This document shows, in pieces, positions 11,436 to 23,004 of a stretch of DNA of 64,000 nucleotides. The stretch comes from Paraescarpia echinospica (Eukaryota > Annelida > Polychaeta > Sabellida > Siboglinidae). How positions within the stretch are numbered: the stretch's first letter is position 1; each line of letters opens with the position of its first letter. The notes under the pieces were generated by a model, which was given only the letters and a program-made list of their open reading frames with translations, had not been told where the DNA came from and did no database searches. Both the position numbers and the translations under genes were made by a program. The DNA lies in the NCBI GenBank assembly GCA_020002185.1, contig CM034534.1, forward strand, positions 19,158,816 through 19,222,815, in the 5' to 3' direction.

Positions 11436-12971
11436 AAATTGGCTATTAAACGGTTTCCTATCCGGCTGACTGCTCTCTGGTGTCGACGATTGGTGTTAGA
11501 TTAATTGACTGTCATCAACTAGACATAATATTATCAATTTCGCGTCGGACATTAGTCAACTGGACAGCGGCAGTTCGCTAGATGAGTAATGCTCGTCTGA
11601 CGAACGACGTATTCACAAACATCACCGGCTATACTCTATCACTAAACAATGTTTTAAAATATGAAATAAAAATAAAATATCCTTTCAGGATATTTACAAT
11701 ATGTCATAGTATCTAGAGGTGGCAATTAGTGCAACTAGCGCCAACTGGCGCAACTAGCGGGAATATTATTGGAGTTTCGGCTTCGATTCTAAAATGTGGT
11801 TCACGTGCATTCACGCGAACAAATAGCCACGCTGCCGTTTGTAGTAAATTACGCTTGCCATTGTGTTAGCGAGTGAAATACTAAAAAGCCACATAATTGG
11901 CAACATTTTTGCAACGTTTATATTATTATTTTACTTTACTTATTTAATAAATGTTTACCTACTTTTATTCACAAAACTTGCTTAGTTAACTTTTTACGTT
12001 TGTTTTATCTGCTGGACAGATAATGAAATTATGTTTGTCACATAATGGACATTATTTTTATAATAAATGTTTTATTTGTATTTTGTGAGTGATTTTTATT
12101 ATAGTATGTCGATTTGTGATGTCTGATAATTCATTTTATTTAGCCTAGGAGATTTTTAAAATGATAAACATAATTAAGTCCGGTTATATTATTTTTTAAA
12201 CCCAATAACATAAATGTGACAATTTGTCTGAAAATTTTATTCTGATGTTGTGATGTCATGATAATGCACTTATGTGGAAACATAATGCCACATACACGTA
12301 CGGGTATAATTTCTTATGTAGTTACGCAATTCCAATATATTGTCAACATATGAGTTTTTCTACGACATATTATATTTAAACGAAATATTTAGAATAATAT
12401 GTGACCACTAATTTGTACGTGCATTTCGATGATGTATTTTCTTCGAATATCTGATTTTGTTTTCTGTACCATATTGAATTTGAACGAAGATATGTTTAAT
12501 CGTTTATGACATGGTTACATATGAACAAAAAAGTTTCATAACAATACTAATAATTGCCAACTTTCATTAGCGATAATTGTTATAATTAGTTATCTTTACG
12601 AATGGATCGCAACAGCGGTAATCGACCCACTCGCCCTCTCACCCACGGACACATCCACCTACCCACTGACCCACCCACGCACCCACCCATCCACTCACCC
12701 ATCCACTGTCTTTACGAACAAGGATTCATATAATTACATTACATAGCAGATATGGGTTAATTACTTAAATTGCAAATAACTTATTTAAGTTAATTTATTC
12801 AAACAATAAAAAATAACCCATGCTATCAGTTTGGGCAATTAATTAATTAAATTCAAATTAACTCCATTGCGTGACTTTAATAAACCAATTAACAATTACA
12901 ATTAACTCATGTTTGTTCCGTAGTCTCTACCATGCCTAGGGAGGGCATTGTCACAGACAGTCCACAGCATG

Positions 12972-13040
12972 GACGGCCGTGTAGCCTAGTGGTATAGTCT
13001 GTGACTGGCATGCAGGTGGTCACAGTTTCAATCTCTGCGC
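12972..13040 (+). promoter_or_regulatory. tRNA-like internal pol III promoter (SINE head) inside the TIR element
   Basis: GTAGCCTAGTGG (12981-12992) resembles box A, and AGTTTCAATCT (about 13024-13034) resembles box B, at the tRNA/SINE spacing of about 32 nt, followed by GCAC and (AC)n. It does not fold as a full tRNA (no acceptor stem was found), so it is read as a tRNA-derived SINE head rather than a tRNA gene. Confidence 0.45.
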
Positions 13041-13071
13041 ACGCACGCACGCAAGCATGCACATGCACACG

Positions 13072-13152
<81 letters not shown>

Positions 13153-13397
13153 CATTCTTACACGGAACTGAATATGACTGTTGTTTTCATATTTAGCGTA
13201 GGAAGTTTTTCACCTTTAGCGGGCCTCCCTATGTTTCACATTTAGCGTTGATAGTTGTTCACGTTTACCGGGCGTACTTTTTCACATTTAGTGTAATTGT
13301 TTCACATATAGCTGAATTTTCACATTTAGCGTAGACTTTTTTCACGTTTAGCGGAACTGTCACATTTAGCTTAATTTTCACATTTAGCGGTGCCACA
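13010..13397 (-). repeat. Right terminal inverted repeat
   Basis: Reverse complement of 11117-11435, lengthened by an (AC)n expansion at 13062-13150. The TTCACATTTAGCG units appear in the mirrored order. Confidence 0.8.
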
Positions 13398-14080
13398 CAC
13401 AATAGATGACTCACTTCAAACAATCAATATACTGTATTTGAGCACACTGTATGGACAATGTCTACACAGGTAAAATAATTTTGTCTCAGTTCTGAATGCA
13501 CCTGCTGTCGATCGCTGATTGGCAAGTGTTTCGAAATCGATGTCAACTCTTCAAAGGTTTGAACCTATGGTATTTCTCCCGAATCCAGTTGTTTATGGTC
13601 ACCTTGGCAATGCAGCCACCTCACAATTAAGGTCCCCCTAGGACAGTCCCAAATGAATTCCACATACTGTAAAGTATAGAATAATATTAATTATGGTCAC
13701 CTCGCTATTCAGGTCACCATTATCCAGTCCCAAAGGTGACCTTACATGTGAGGTTCCACTGAATAATACGACCACACACATACACACACACACACTCACA
13801 CACATACACACACACACACCCACAAACACACACACACGCGCGCGCGCGCGCGCACGCACGCACGCACGCACGCACACACGCCCAATCAATTAACCCCCTA
13901 ATACTGCTTTATGCACCATGTTATGTTATTCTTAGGCTTGTTTGTGCAGTGATACCAGGAACAACGTGTGCGTCCAGTTCAGCATGATTGCAGTAGGAGA
14001 ATTAGGAAGTTCGTGTCGTCCACAATCAGAACAGTGTCTGCGCTTGTGACATTGCGAACGTCGGTGTCATGCCCCTTCCT
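13398..14080. other. No gene; simple repeats
   Basis: AT-rich sequence with two related GGTCACC...CAGTCCCAAA stretches (about 13590-13660 and 13695-13750) and an (AC)n/(GC)n array at 13772-13876. Nothing coding is supported. Confidence 0.5.
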
Positions 14081-14522
<442 letters not shown>

Positions 14523-14724
14523 GTTTCATACGAGACACCGCTGAACACCGCATGGCTTCGTTGATAGTAGCATTTTCTGGTTTGGAGATCACCTCCATAC
14601 GCAATCCGAAACGCACGTGTGGACAATGCTCCTCGGTGTAGGACCGAACACTTTAAGAACTCTTATAACTTATGGACTGTATCACTGGCAGTAACCGGAC
14701 ATTTTTTATTTCCTACGAATTACT

Positions 14725-14937
14725 CGCAATTCAGAGTGAATCTTGTTTTAGTTATTTATCATATTTACTTATTTACACGCAAATTATACATTTTAATTTG
14801 TTATAATTTGACTGATTTAGGTTGTATATACCATTTAGTGTTTTATTAATCTACTTTATTTAAATGTTTTATCGATTTTAATGTACCTATTGTACTTTTC
14901 AGCCTCTATGGCTGCCAAAGAAAGTAAACTTATTATC
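14725..14937 (+). mobile_element. LINE 3' tail, copy 1
   Basis: About 85% similar by eye to 36210-36412. Both end GCTGCCAAAGAAAGTAAACT followed by TTATTAT, like 3' tails of CR1/L2-group LINEs. Confidence 0.5.
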
Positions 14938-15178
14938 AATCGAGAGAATCCGGGTTCGAATCATGTGCGTTCACTTTACGTCGTTTCCAGTATAGGAAAG
15001 AATACCTGACATAGAGAATGGTTGATATTTGTGTACGAATACTTTTTGAGCACTAATTGCAGCGTGGCTGAAAGCTTCCCCAAAAGTCGAGGTGTTCGAT
15101 TGAATAGGTCTGTCAGGGAGGAAAATGTAAAGTGCTTTGATCAGTTCTAGGGACTGGATACTGCGCTATATAATAACT
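14938..15178 (+). mobile_element. tRNA-headed SINE
   Basis: CGGGTTCGAATC (box B) near 14950, then a body ending AAAGTGCTTTGATCAG...GGACTGGATACTGCGCTATATAA. The same body and tail occur at 59305-59645 (+), 88-215 (+), 41705-42015 (-) and 54922-55008 (-). Confidence 0.65.
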
Positions 15179-15475
15179 TACCTTTATCTTTATTTTTTCC
15201 CCTGAAGAGATATCTTAGGACTTCAAGTACACACGATCTCGCGCGCGAACACAAGAACACACGCATACACACCATAAAAAGACGCATATTCAAATTAGTA
15301 ATACACCTCAGACGGTAACACCATGGAATGATGCGATTCAATCTGACAAAACGCAATGTAGTCTAACTTCCGTTATGATTTTCCAACATTTGTAATGTTT
15401 AATTGCCTCATATATACGAGTAGCAGGCACTAACATCTCAAATTCGAAAAAGTAGCCCTTGAGACACTAAACCGT

Positions 15476-15545
15476 AACAACAGTTGTTGCAATTTCTGGA
15501 CAATAACTCAACTATCCACAAAGTTATATGACCGTGCATCGCGTC
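15476..15545 (+). repeat. Unit-start repeat, copy near exon 1 pseudo-copy
   Basis: CAACAGTTGTTGCAATTTCT, GGACAATA and GGCCATTTA match the short repeat found at 22680, 32838, 38555, 38977 and 39212. Here too it lies just 5' of an exon 1-like sequence. Confidence 0.5.
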
Positions 15546-15659
15546 GGCCATTTAACCAGCGCCGACGGCTATGTTTTGTAACACTGTGCGGCCATTGCTT
15601 ATTTGTCCCACAGCTGCGCCCGTTTACTCGCTGCGAATAGTGTTTATTTTGTTGGCATA

Positions 15660-15841
15660 TCTCGCACTGACACAGAGCAGGAGGTCTGGAGGCCAGGACA
15701 TGCAAATAGAAAAGCCGGACGACAACGGAGATAACTCGAATCAGAGAAATGTACGTTGGATTAGCGCCTGGGAGGCGTTTTGCGAAACTACCACTTTCCA
15801 CGGGCTACGAAACGTTGCGCAGTCAAACAACGTCCGTCGCA
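15660..15841 (+). pseudogene. Decayed copy of DEG/ENaC exon 1
   Basis: Encodes AWEAFCETTTFHGLRNVAQSNN, near-identical to exon 1 of the intact gene, and upstream sequence also aligns (ACTGACACAGAGCAGGAGGT against the intact ACTCTGACACTGAAGAAACA). The start-codon position is lost, the upstream part is frame-shifted, and the donor reads CAG|ATGAGA instead of GTGAGT. No exon 2-like sequence follows. Another in-frame ATG (15699) exists, so translation is possible but splicing would fail. Confidence 0.8.
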
Positions 15842-16112
15842 GATGAGAGGAACACGTATGAGTTAGTGGTCTACTCATGATGTGTACGTCAATCAATGCT
15901 CCTTCATTGCAATCAACCAGTGACGATGTGTATATATCAAAACTGTTAATTATTCGTTAACTATGGAATAGTGTTTATTCTATTATGTGAAAACAAGACG
16001 ATTTGGTAGTTTCTTGATCAATTGACAATGTGTGGAATGCCAGATTGGAAGTGACTAATAGCTACGTCAGAAGCGTTGCATTTGATCCGTAAAAAGTGAC
16101 AGCACCTTACAA

Positions 16113-16114
<2 letters not shown>

Positions 16115-16146
<32 letters not shown>
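16115..16146. repeat. (TA)n microsatellite
   Basis: Uninterrupted TA run directly at the 5' edge of the LINE fragment at 16150. Confidence 0.9.
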
Positions 16147-16149
<3 letters not shown>

Positions 16150-17505
16150 GTAATACATTAATTCTAACTAAGTGCGACAAGTATAGCCAAAGCAACCAGC
16201 AGGCATACAAAGACGAGAATATCGTCACCGACACGATGGATAACCACGACCGTAAAAAAACAAATACAGCACGCAAAAATATGCAACAACTTCAAAAAGA
16301 AAGCAAAGGAGGACACCAGGAAGTGACAGCAAGAGTTCATACGAGGAACGTTTAAGGCATTAAAGAGCCTGAAGAAAGCCAGAAGAACACAGGCACTAGG
16401 TCCAGACAGACTGATTACAATTCTATATTAGCAGTGTAGAAAAATAGAAGACCAAAATATGATCATGGATCGAATAAAGGAATTCTACACCGAGCTATAC
16501 TTCAGTGAACAGAGTACCATAATTCACACCGACACGAAAGAGGTACCAGAGATAACACCATGGGAGATGGAAGCAGCGCTAAGAGATAAGAAGAATGGGA
16601 AGACATCAGGCAACAACCATGTAAACATTGAAATATTAAAAGCAGAGAAGATACCATCTCGAAAACACTGGCAAAGCTCTTTAATAATTGATCATCAGAA
16701 AGACGAATATTCACCGCACGGAAGAACGCAAAGATGGTTACTTAAAGAACTACAGACCGATACGTCTGTTATCAAACATCTACAAATTACTCATAAAGAT
16801 ACTAACGAATAGGCTACAGAAGACACTGGACTAAAACCAACCACGAGAGCAAACAGGATTCCGAAGCAGGTACTCAATAACAAACCACATACGCGTCGTA
16901 AACCAACTGAAAGAGAAGTGCTGAGAATATAATATTCCGCTCTGCATCGCTTTCGTCTACTACGAGGAGGTTTTCGACTCGGTCTAAACTCAAGCAATAC
17001 TGACCTCCCTTCACGAACAGGGGAGAGAAGACGTGTACATCGAAATACTGAAAGACATCTACACCAACGGCTGGGTGACAGTCCACCTACACAAAAAGAG
17101 CAACAAGATCAACATCAAGAGAGGAGTACGACACGGTGACACTATATCACCCAAGCTTTTACGGCAACTCTCGAAAGCATATGCTGAAGACTGACCTGAG
17201 GCTTGAGGATAGACGGAGAATATTTCAGTCATCTTCGCTTTGCTGACGACATACTCATATGCGCTACTACACCGCAAGAACTACTACAAATGCTGCAGGA
17301 GCAAGCCAATGAATGTAAAACACAAGGTTTGAAGAGGAACATTTCAAAAAAAGATGCTAGAAAATGACACAACAATATATATCAACACCACGCAGATAGA
17401 GAAGGTTGAAAGCTACGTCTATCCGGGAAAGCGATACGGTATCAGGGACAAAAAACAAAACAAGGAGATTCAAAGAAGTATCACCGCCGGATGGACAGCA
17501 TTTGC
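16150..17505 (+). mobile_element. Decayed endonuclease/RT-type LINE fragment (RTE-like)
   Basis: Frames in several phases carry RIKEFYTELY, PWEMEAALRDKKNGKTSGNN, then (about 16930-17260) the RT core with an AFVYYEE...DSV-like motif, GVRHGDTISPK and HLRFADDILICA, followed by the ISKKDARK and ITAGWTAFALLK regions. It is broken by many frameshifts. The catalytic FADD is still readable. 5' and 3' ends are missing; it stops abruptly at the junction with the minus-strand gypsy element. The clade is tentative. Confidence 0.75.
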
Positions 17506-18163
17506 TCTGCTGAAATCTTGTGCATCAACCGGTAGTGAGAACTCTTCTGCTTTCTGTTCCTGCTCTTCGTGTTTACAAGGCTGTCTTAACAATGCATCCG
17601 CATTGCAGAGTTCACTTGAAGGCCGGTATTCTACCTCGTAAAAATACGCTTGAAGAATCAGTAACCTAAGCTGCAGCCAATGCGGAGGTTGCCTTCTTCT
17701 TTCCCAGGATAGCAACCAACGGCTTGTGATCAGTGACCACAGTAAATGATTGGCAATATAGATATCTGTCTTGTTCTGTCTGGGCGTAGGTTCATTCGGT
17801 CTTTGATAGCGATCTGTTTGCAAACGCAATTGGGCGTTCTTCACCATTGTCCATGACATGCAAAAGAACTGCTCCAAACACCGTATAGAGACGTGTCACA
17901 TGCAAGTCTGAGTGTTCTGTTTGGATCATAATGCACCAAAATCTGGCTGGACAGCAACCCTGACTTGCTTCGTTCGAATGCAGACTCGCATTCTTCGGTC
18001 TAGTCACACTTTGCTCCTGTCTTCATCAAGTCGTGAAGTGGCTTCAACATAGTTGAGAGATCCTGAATGAACTTTCCATAATTGTTCAGTAACCCGAGGT
18101 AAGCTCGTAGTTCTGACATATTATTTGGACTTGGTGCATTTATTGTGGTCATCACTTTGTCCT

Positions 18164-18756
18164 TCAACGGGTGCAGACCATTTCCATCGATGCGATGGAA
18201 ACACTGTTAGTCATGAAATCACTCTTGGACTTCTTCAATACCACGTCATATTTCTCTAATCTGCTCAGTACTACATCGAACGTTTTCAAATGTTCGTTTC
18301 CTGTCTTTGCGTATATCAGAATGTCGTCCAAGTAACACACCACATTTCTCATTCCTTGCAAGATCTGGTCCATGACTGACTGGAACATAGCAGGTGCGCT
18401 TGTTATTCCGAACGTCAAACGTAGATACTCTCAAACAGATCATTGTGAGTATTGATGGTGAGATAGTTCTGGCTTTCAGGATTTGTGTCAAGCTGTTGAT
18501 AAGCGTTTGACAAGTCCAGTTTAGTGAAGATCTTCCCATCTGATAACGTGGCGAACAAATCTTCCACATTTTGGAACGGATAGTTTTCAATGAGTACCCT
18601 GTTCACTGATACGTTGAAGTCACCACAAATGCGAATGTCATCCGACTGGCGTTTCGGTACGCGGACTATCGGTGATGCCCATTCACTGGTTTCCACATTC
18701 TTAATCACCCCTTCCCTTTCCATTCTTTCCAACTCTCTTTCCACTTTCCATTTCAC
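18164..18756 (-). pseudogene. gypsy reverse transcriptase region (broken)
   Basis: Two overlapping phases with EREGVIKNVETSEWASPIV, DIRICGDFNVSVNR, FTKLDLSNAYQQL, FGITSAPAMFQSVMDQIL and the active-site YLDDILIYAK. A frameshift near 18415 separates the parts. Confidence 0.85.
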
Positions 18757-19416
18757 AGCATAGGGAACGGCTCTGGCTTTGTAGAAAATAGGAGTCGCAT
18801 CTTCTCACACGCCGATATCTGCCTTGAAACCCTTGGTAGTACCCAAGCCATCTCGGAGCACTTGCTTGTGTCGGCTTAGCACCTCTTCTAGTTGTCCTGT
18901 TCTCTTCATTGAAGATAGCTGACCAGTTCAGTCACCAATTGACGAAGACAGTTACGACCTAACAGCGGCGGTCCATCACTGTTTAGCACTGTCAATTGAA
19001 AGACGTATGTCACTGGAACTTGAATCTGGACATACACAGGGACTGCGTTATTTATGTAAGCCCTCGGCTGGAATGAAGTTTCTTTCAGTGTGCGAGAGCG
19101 ACCGGTCATATATGGTTTTCAGAATAATCGACACTGTTGTTCCTGTGTTAAATTGCATTTGACAACTGAAATTGTCTAACATCACCTTCACCTGCCACGG
19201 CGTTGCCCTCTTTTCTTCCGCAGTGTAGATATCCAGCATAGCTACCTCTTCCATCGAACAATCTTTAACATACCTAGCGGTACCTTGTTGATGATACTCG
19301 GTCGTCTTCTTTCGTTGGCACGTCCTGACGATGTATCCCTGTATTTGACACCCTTGACAAATCGCTTCTTTAAATCTGCATGCCTCCGCGGTGTGGTTAC
19401 TTCGGTTGAAACGCCA

Positions 19417-20009
19417 TCACTGGCCTGTACTATTTGGCTTCGCCTTTTGGCTCTTTTTCATTCTCACTTTGACCTTGTTTACCGATACGCCATCGGTCGT
19501 GAACGACCTGCTTTTGAATTCCGGGTGAAATTCAGCCGTATTTCTTGTTGCCGTGCATATAGCTGTGGATAACTGTTGAGCTCTTTGAAAATCTAAATCG
19601 GTTTCTGCTAACAATTTTCGTTGAATTGTCGCATCTGACAGACAACAAACAGATTGGTCTCGAAGAGCTTCTGTCAGAAAGCTTACAAATTCGCATGTAC
19701 CACTCAGTTGTCTGAGGATGACCGCAAATTCCGCCACACTTCTGTTGACGTTTGTAAAAGCGAAATCTCTCCGCTATAATCAGTGGCTTTGGCTTATAGT
19801 GTCCCTTTAAAACCGACGACAATTGCGTAAAAGTCTTCGTGTTCGGCTTTACAGGCGCCAATAAATTCTTCAACAGCTTGTAAGCTAGCGGGCCAATATC
19901 TGCGGGAACTACGCTCGCCTTGTACAATGAACCATGGTTCTAATCTCTCGGTGTACAAATTACAATTTGAAATCTCCTTAGATTCGTCGAACTCTCCGAT
20001 GTGTCCCAC
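19417..20009 (-). pseudogene. gypsy gag region (broken)
   Basis: Minus-strand frames GHIGEFDESKE...YTERLEPWF, then KHEDF-YAIV, PKPLIIAERFRFYKRQQ and LTEALRDQSVCCLSDATIQR. These are the characteristic succession of Ty3/gypsy capsid, spread over at least three phases. Confidence 0.75.
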
Positions 20010-20085
20010 CGGAACTCGTGCCTTATTGTTCTCTAAAGAATTCGGATATTTTGAGAAACAATTCCATCCTCGTCGCCAATTTAAA

Positions 20086-20241
20086 TGTCATGTATTGACA
20101 TTTACAGTACACAAGAACCAGACACATAAGCACATGGCTACACCGCCATTTGTTTATACATCTCTCACACGTACAGGAACAGTCTAAACAAATCGATGAC
20201 GAAGCTATATCAATCGATAACTAAATACAGGGTATGTAACA
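20086..20241 (-). repeat. Putative 5' LTR of the gypsy element
   Basis: On the minus strand, TGTTACATACC starts at 20241 and CATGACA ends at 20086, a few bases before the TTGGCGACGAGG primer binding site. Only one copy is present, so the left boundary is inferred from the TG...CA ends alone. Confidence 0.45.
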
Positions 20242-21084
20242 TCACCCACAGAGCAGGGGCAGGCAACCTTTTTGAATGGAGGATCAAAAAATGTCGAGAG
20301 CTAGGTCAGCAGGCCACACATTAATTTCTCAATATCACTTACCCAATCTTCTTGGAAACTGGTGCATCGTGTTCTGATGCGTAGTAGGCCCTATATATCT
20401 ATGTCGGCATTCTAGCTTATATGCATTGAAAAGTAACTTACACATTTTGGTGGTGTGTAAATAAAGAGCTGTTATTACTATGAAACAGTGGCTAATTTCG
20501 AACAATTTACTATTAAAATACACATTATTTAAAGTCCGCCTTGACGTCATGCAACTGATCGGCAAATACATTTGGTTGCAAGATGTACCTCACTCATTGT
20601 CACTTTGAGTACTCAGAGCTACATTTCATTAATGCTTTATTATTATTATTTTCAAATATCTTACCTTATAAATTAACTATAATCATACCATCATTTTATC
20701 ATGGTATAAATAATTAAATTGTATTTTGTATTGATGTTTTACTAGAAAGTTAGCTAGTTAATTTATTCAGAATACATTATTTTGCTATAATGAGTAAAAC
20801 TTAATTAGTAGTCAACCTGTTCTATTGATGTATTGTAAGTAATGTGTATGTGTATACATTAACTGCATCTATGAGATGATTTATTCACTTTGTTCCAGAA
20901 GAACATACTGACCTACTTTTATGCTTTAAGTTTATGGAACAAGGAAACTGTTTTAAAATTATTATGTTCTGGTGGTCCTCGATATAAGTTCCTAGGGGTT
21001 TGTAGAGGATATCCACAATTGGAATATTTGTTTTTGTTTGTTTTATAATCCATTGTACATATGTTCCCTAATTTGTAGTTATAA
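20242..21084. other. No gene; possible hAT-type element end at 20254
   Basis: CAGGGGCAGGCAACCTTTTT at 20254-20273 resembles the CAGGGGNGGCAACC terminus of many hAT-type non-autonomous elements; the matching far end was not found. The rest is AT-rich without motifs. Confidence 0.3.
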
Positions 21085-22015
21085 CGCCTAGTCCGAGTGC
21101 CTACAACATCGGCGTTGTGTTCGACGTTGAAATGTCGATGGTACGTCACGTGCAACACGTATGTCGTGCCGCATACTTTCACGTGCGTAACATTGCTTCC
21201 ATACGATCGTGTCTATCGGAGAAAGCAGCGCCTCGAATAATATATTCACTGGTGATCTCGAGACTCGACTACGAGAATGCTCTGCTGTTCGGCATCCCAG
21301 ACGTTCTTATCTCTAAACTGCAGAGAGTGCATAATTCAACAGCTCGATTGGTAGTCCGCAGCAACAGGCGAGAGCACATCACCCCGGTGCTAAAGAAGCT
21401 CCATTGGCTTCCGGTGAAACATCGTATCGTGAACAAAATACTGCTGCTTTCGTTCCTAGCCCAACATGGTATTGTACCGTCGTACATCACCGACTTCCTC
21501 GACGCGTACCGACCAGCGCGTGTGCTACGTTCTGCCAACAACAACGACCTGCGTGTGCCGCCATCCAACAGCAGATACGGCGATCGCTCCTTCTCAGTTT
21601 CGGCCCCACGGATGTGAATCACTCTTCCGTTAGAATTAAAGACAGTCACAACGCTACCCACATTCAAGCGATTAAAAACCCGCCTGTTCCGTGTAGCATT
21701 CCATGTTTAGTTTAGGATGTGATCTCGTACATGACATAGTGTTTTTAAATAATTTATTATCATTTAACTAACTTATTTATGTCTTATGATGCACATATTA
21801 TGTCACCTTTTAATTAATGCTATATCTTTTTACCATCTAATCTTATTGCCAATTATGCACCACGGTTTTAGCAATTTATTTATTTTACTATCATTTATTT
21901 AACTAGCTAGTTGTAATATCCATGTATTAATCTATTTTAGCGCCTCTGAATGGACTTTTGTCTAGAATTATGGCGCTGTATAAGTTGATTCATTATTATT
22001 ATTATTATATAAGCG
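21085..22015 (+). mobile_element. L2-like (CR1 group) LINE, 5'-truncated
   Basis: Opens with GVVFDVEMSM and VCRAAYFHVRNIASIRSCLS, then IYSLVISRLDYENALLFGIP, HNSTARLVVRSNRREHITPV and LHWLPVKHRIVNKILLL: the canonical C-terminal domain of L2-type RTs. The 166-codon frame runs to 21617, with a frameshift before the WNSLP-like end. The 3' UTR ends TATGGCGCTGTATAAG then (ATT)n near 22005. Confidence 0.85.
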
Positions 22016-22095
22016 AAATAAAGTTCATTCATTCATTCATTTCATTCATGTTTCCTTATCACCAGGTACTTTAGAGATATATCGCCGTTCTGCAG

Positions 22096-22277
22096 GAGTC
22101 CAGAACGGACTACAACTTGTGATGAACATCGAACAGTATGAGTTCATGAAGAGTCCGCATGACGCCGTCGGATTAAAGGTCCGTGTGCAAGAACAAGGGG
22201 TCATGCCACTGGCGCAGGGCTTCGCTTATACCGTCTCCGCAGGAATGAACACATTCGTTGCTGTAGACATCGCGAAA
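22096..22277 (+). pseudogene. Paralogous copy of DEG/ENaC exon 5 (itself intact)
   Basis: 182 nt, the same length as exon 5 of the working gene, with good acceptor (TTCTGCAG) and donor (AAA|GTAAGC) and no stop. Encodes NGLQLVMNIEQYEFM...GLKVRVQEQ...GMNTFVAVDIAK. The family His of HEQ is changed to Gln. Called pseudogene because the neighbouring exon 6 and exon 7 copies in the same unit are dead and exons 1-4 are not found beside it. Confidence 0.75.
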
Positions 22278-22876
22278 GTAAGCGAAAGGACATCCTTGGT
22301 ATTTCTAAAACAAAACAACAAAATATCATAATATATGTCAAGGAACATTTATGTGATATGGCAAGACTAAGCATATTTATTTATGTACATTAACATTTTG
22401 GATCTGTTTTTTAAAATAAATATTACACCCCCTATTAGAACATTTATGTTCGTGACGTTAATCAACTTATCTATGTTAACTTTGAATCATAGTACGTCCA
22501 TCTCTTCACAAACGCCGAGGTCCACTCGCCTCTTTCAGTGGTCATTCGCTTCCAGTGTTTACTGACCTTAGAGAAAACACAATGGTAGTTATTTAGAGTA
22601 GAGTTATGTACTTACGTGTTTCATATACGCTCTACCTTTTGGAGGGGCGACAACGAGTTATTGGTTTTATATCATTTAAGCCCAATGTAGGCGGAAAAAC
22701 AACGCGACACAACAACTGATGTTGCAATTACTAGACAATAGCACACCTGTAATTGATGCACGTTAGATGCAAAATAAATGCAGATGTGATGTAAATTCTG
22801 GAAAATCAAAATTTATCACGTACATACAAATTTCACAGGTTAAACGCTAATGTGTTGTAATTCTGTTATCTGCTAG
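22278..22876. other. Intron-like spacer with unit-start repeat
   Basis: AT-rich spacer between the exon 5 and exon 6 copies. At 22680-22765 it contains the short repeat (CCCAATGTAGGCGG, AACAACGCGACA, CAATTACTAGACAATAGC) also found at 32838, 38555 and 38977. Otherwise nothing is seen. Confidence 0.55.
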
Positions 22877-23004
22877 GATCAACTTGCTGGCACCCGACGG
22901 CGATTGCGTGACGTCCAAAAGCTGCGCTATTTTGATTACTTCTCGCAGGCGGCGTGCTTCGGGAATGCGTCACGAGATAGCTACACGCCACAACTTAGCC
23001 AACA
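22877..23004 (+). pseudogene. Decayed copy of DEG/ENaC exon 6 (unit B)
   Basis: Acceptor CTGCTAG is kept. A 2-nt loss at the start (GATCAACTT against GAGGTCAATTT) and a 1-nt loss after GATTGCGTG shift the frame. The donor position (CCAACATTT) has lost GT. Residual similarity to KTCGCRD is also broken. Confidence 0.8.

Larger units (their letters stand above)
11117..13397. mobile_element. DNA transposon-like element with repeat-built terminal inverted repeats
   Basis: The ends are TGTGGCACCGC at 11117 and its reverse complement ending at 13397, flanked by an exact direct CACAAT (11111-11116 and 13398-13403), read as a 6-bp target duplication. Each terminal inverted repeat is about 320 bp or more and consists of about ten degenerate GCTAAATGTGAAA units, followed inward by a CGTG/GCAC-rich run and AGAGATTGAAAATGTGACC. 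The 1.5-kb interior is AT-rich and has no transposase that I can see, so the element is probably non-autonomous. The superfamily is uncertain. Confidence 0.8.
17500..20241 (-). mobile_element. Decayed Ty3/gypsy element, 5' half (gag to RNase H)
   Basis: Read on the minus strand: a short putative LTR (20241-20086, TGTTACATACC to CATGACA), primer-binding-site-like TTGGCGACGAGGATGG (20080-20065), gag (20009-19417), protease region (about 19109-18906, with LGRNCLRQL), RT (18756-18164, with GDFNVSVNR, TKLDLSNAYQQL, YLDDILIYAK) and RNase H down to NADALLRQPC (about 17560). Multiple frameshifts. Integrase and 3' LTR are absent; the element is cut at 17.5 kb by the + strand LINE fragment. Confidence 0.82.

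Noticed and set aside
12972..13045. A genuine tRNA gene
   Set aside because: Box A and box B are present, but no acceptor stem or proper cloverleaf; it is adjacent to an (AC)n tail, as in a SINE.
12907..13245. ORFs of CV or TH repeats, also at 13638-13893, 54885-55179, 55512-55778 and 63186-63577
   Set aside because: Translations of (AC)n or (TG)n microsatellites; only exon 4 (55526-55644) inside one of them is real.
11117..13397. CRISPR-like array (repeated GCTAAATGTGAAA units)
   Set aside because: Units are degenerate and too short, spacers are 5-14 bp, and the array is mirrored at the other end; it is an inverted-repeat transposon terminus in a eukaryotic genome.
15571..15846. A functional 91-residue secreted or membrane protein with N-terminal hydrophobic stretch
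   Set aside because: The C-terminal half is clearly a copy of channel exon 1. The hydrophobic N-terminus arises from leader sequence read in a shifted frame, and the donor is mutated.
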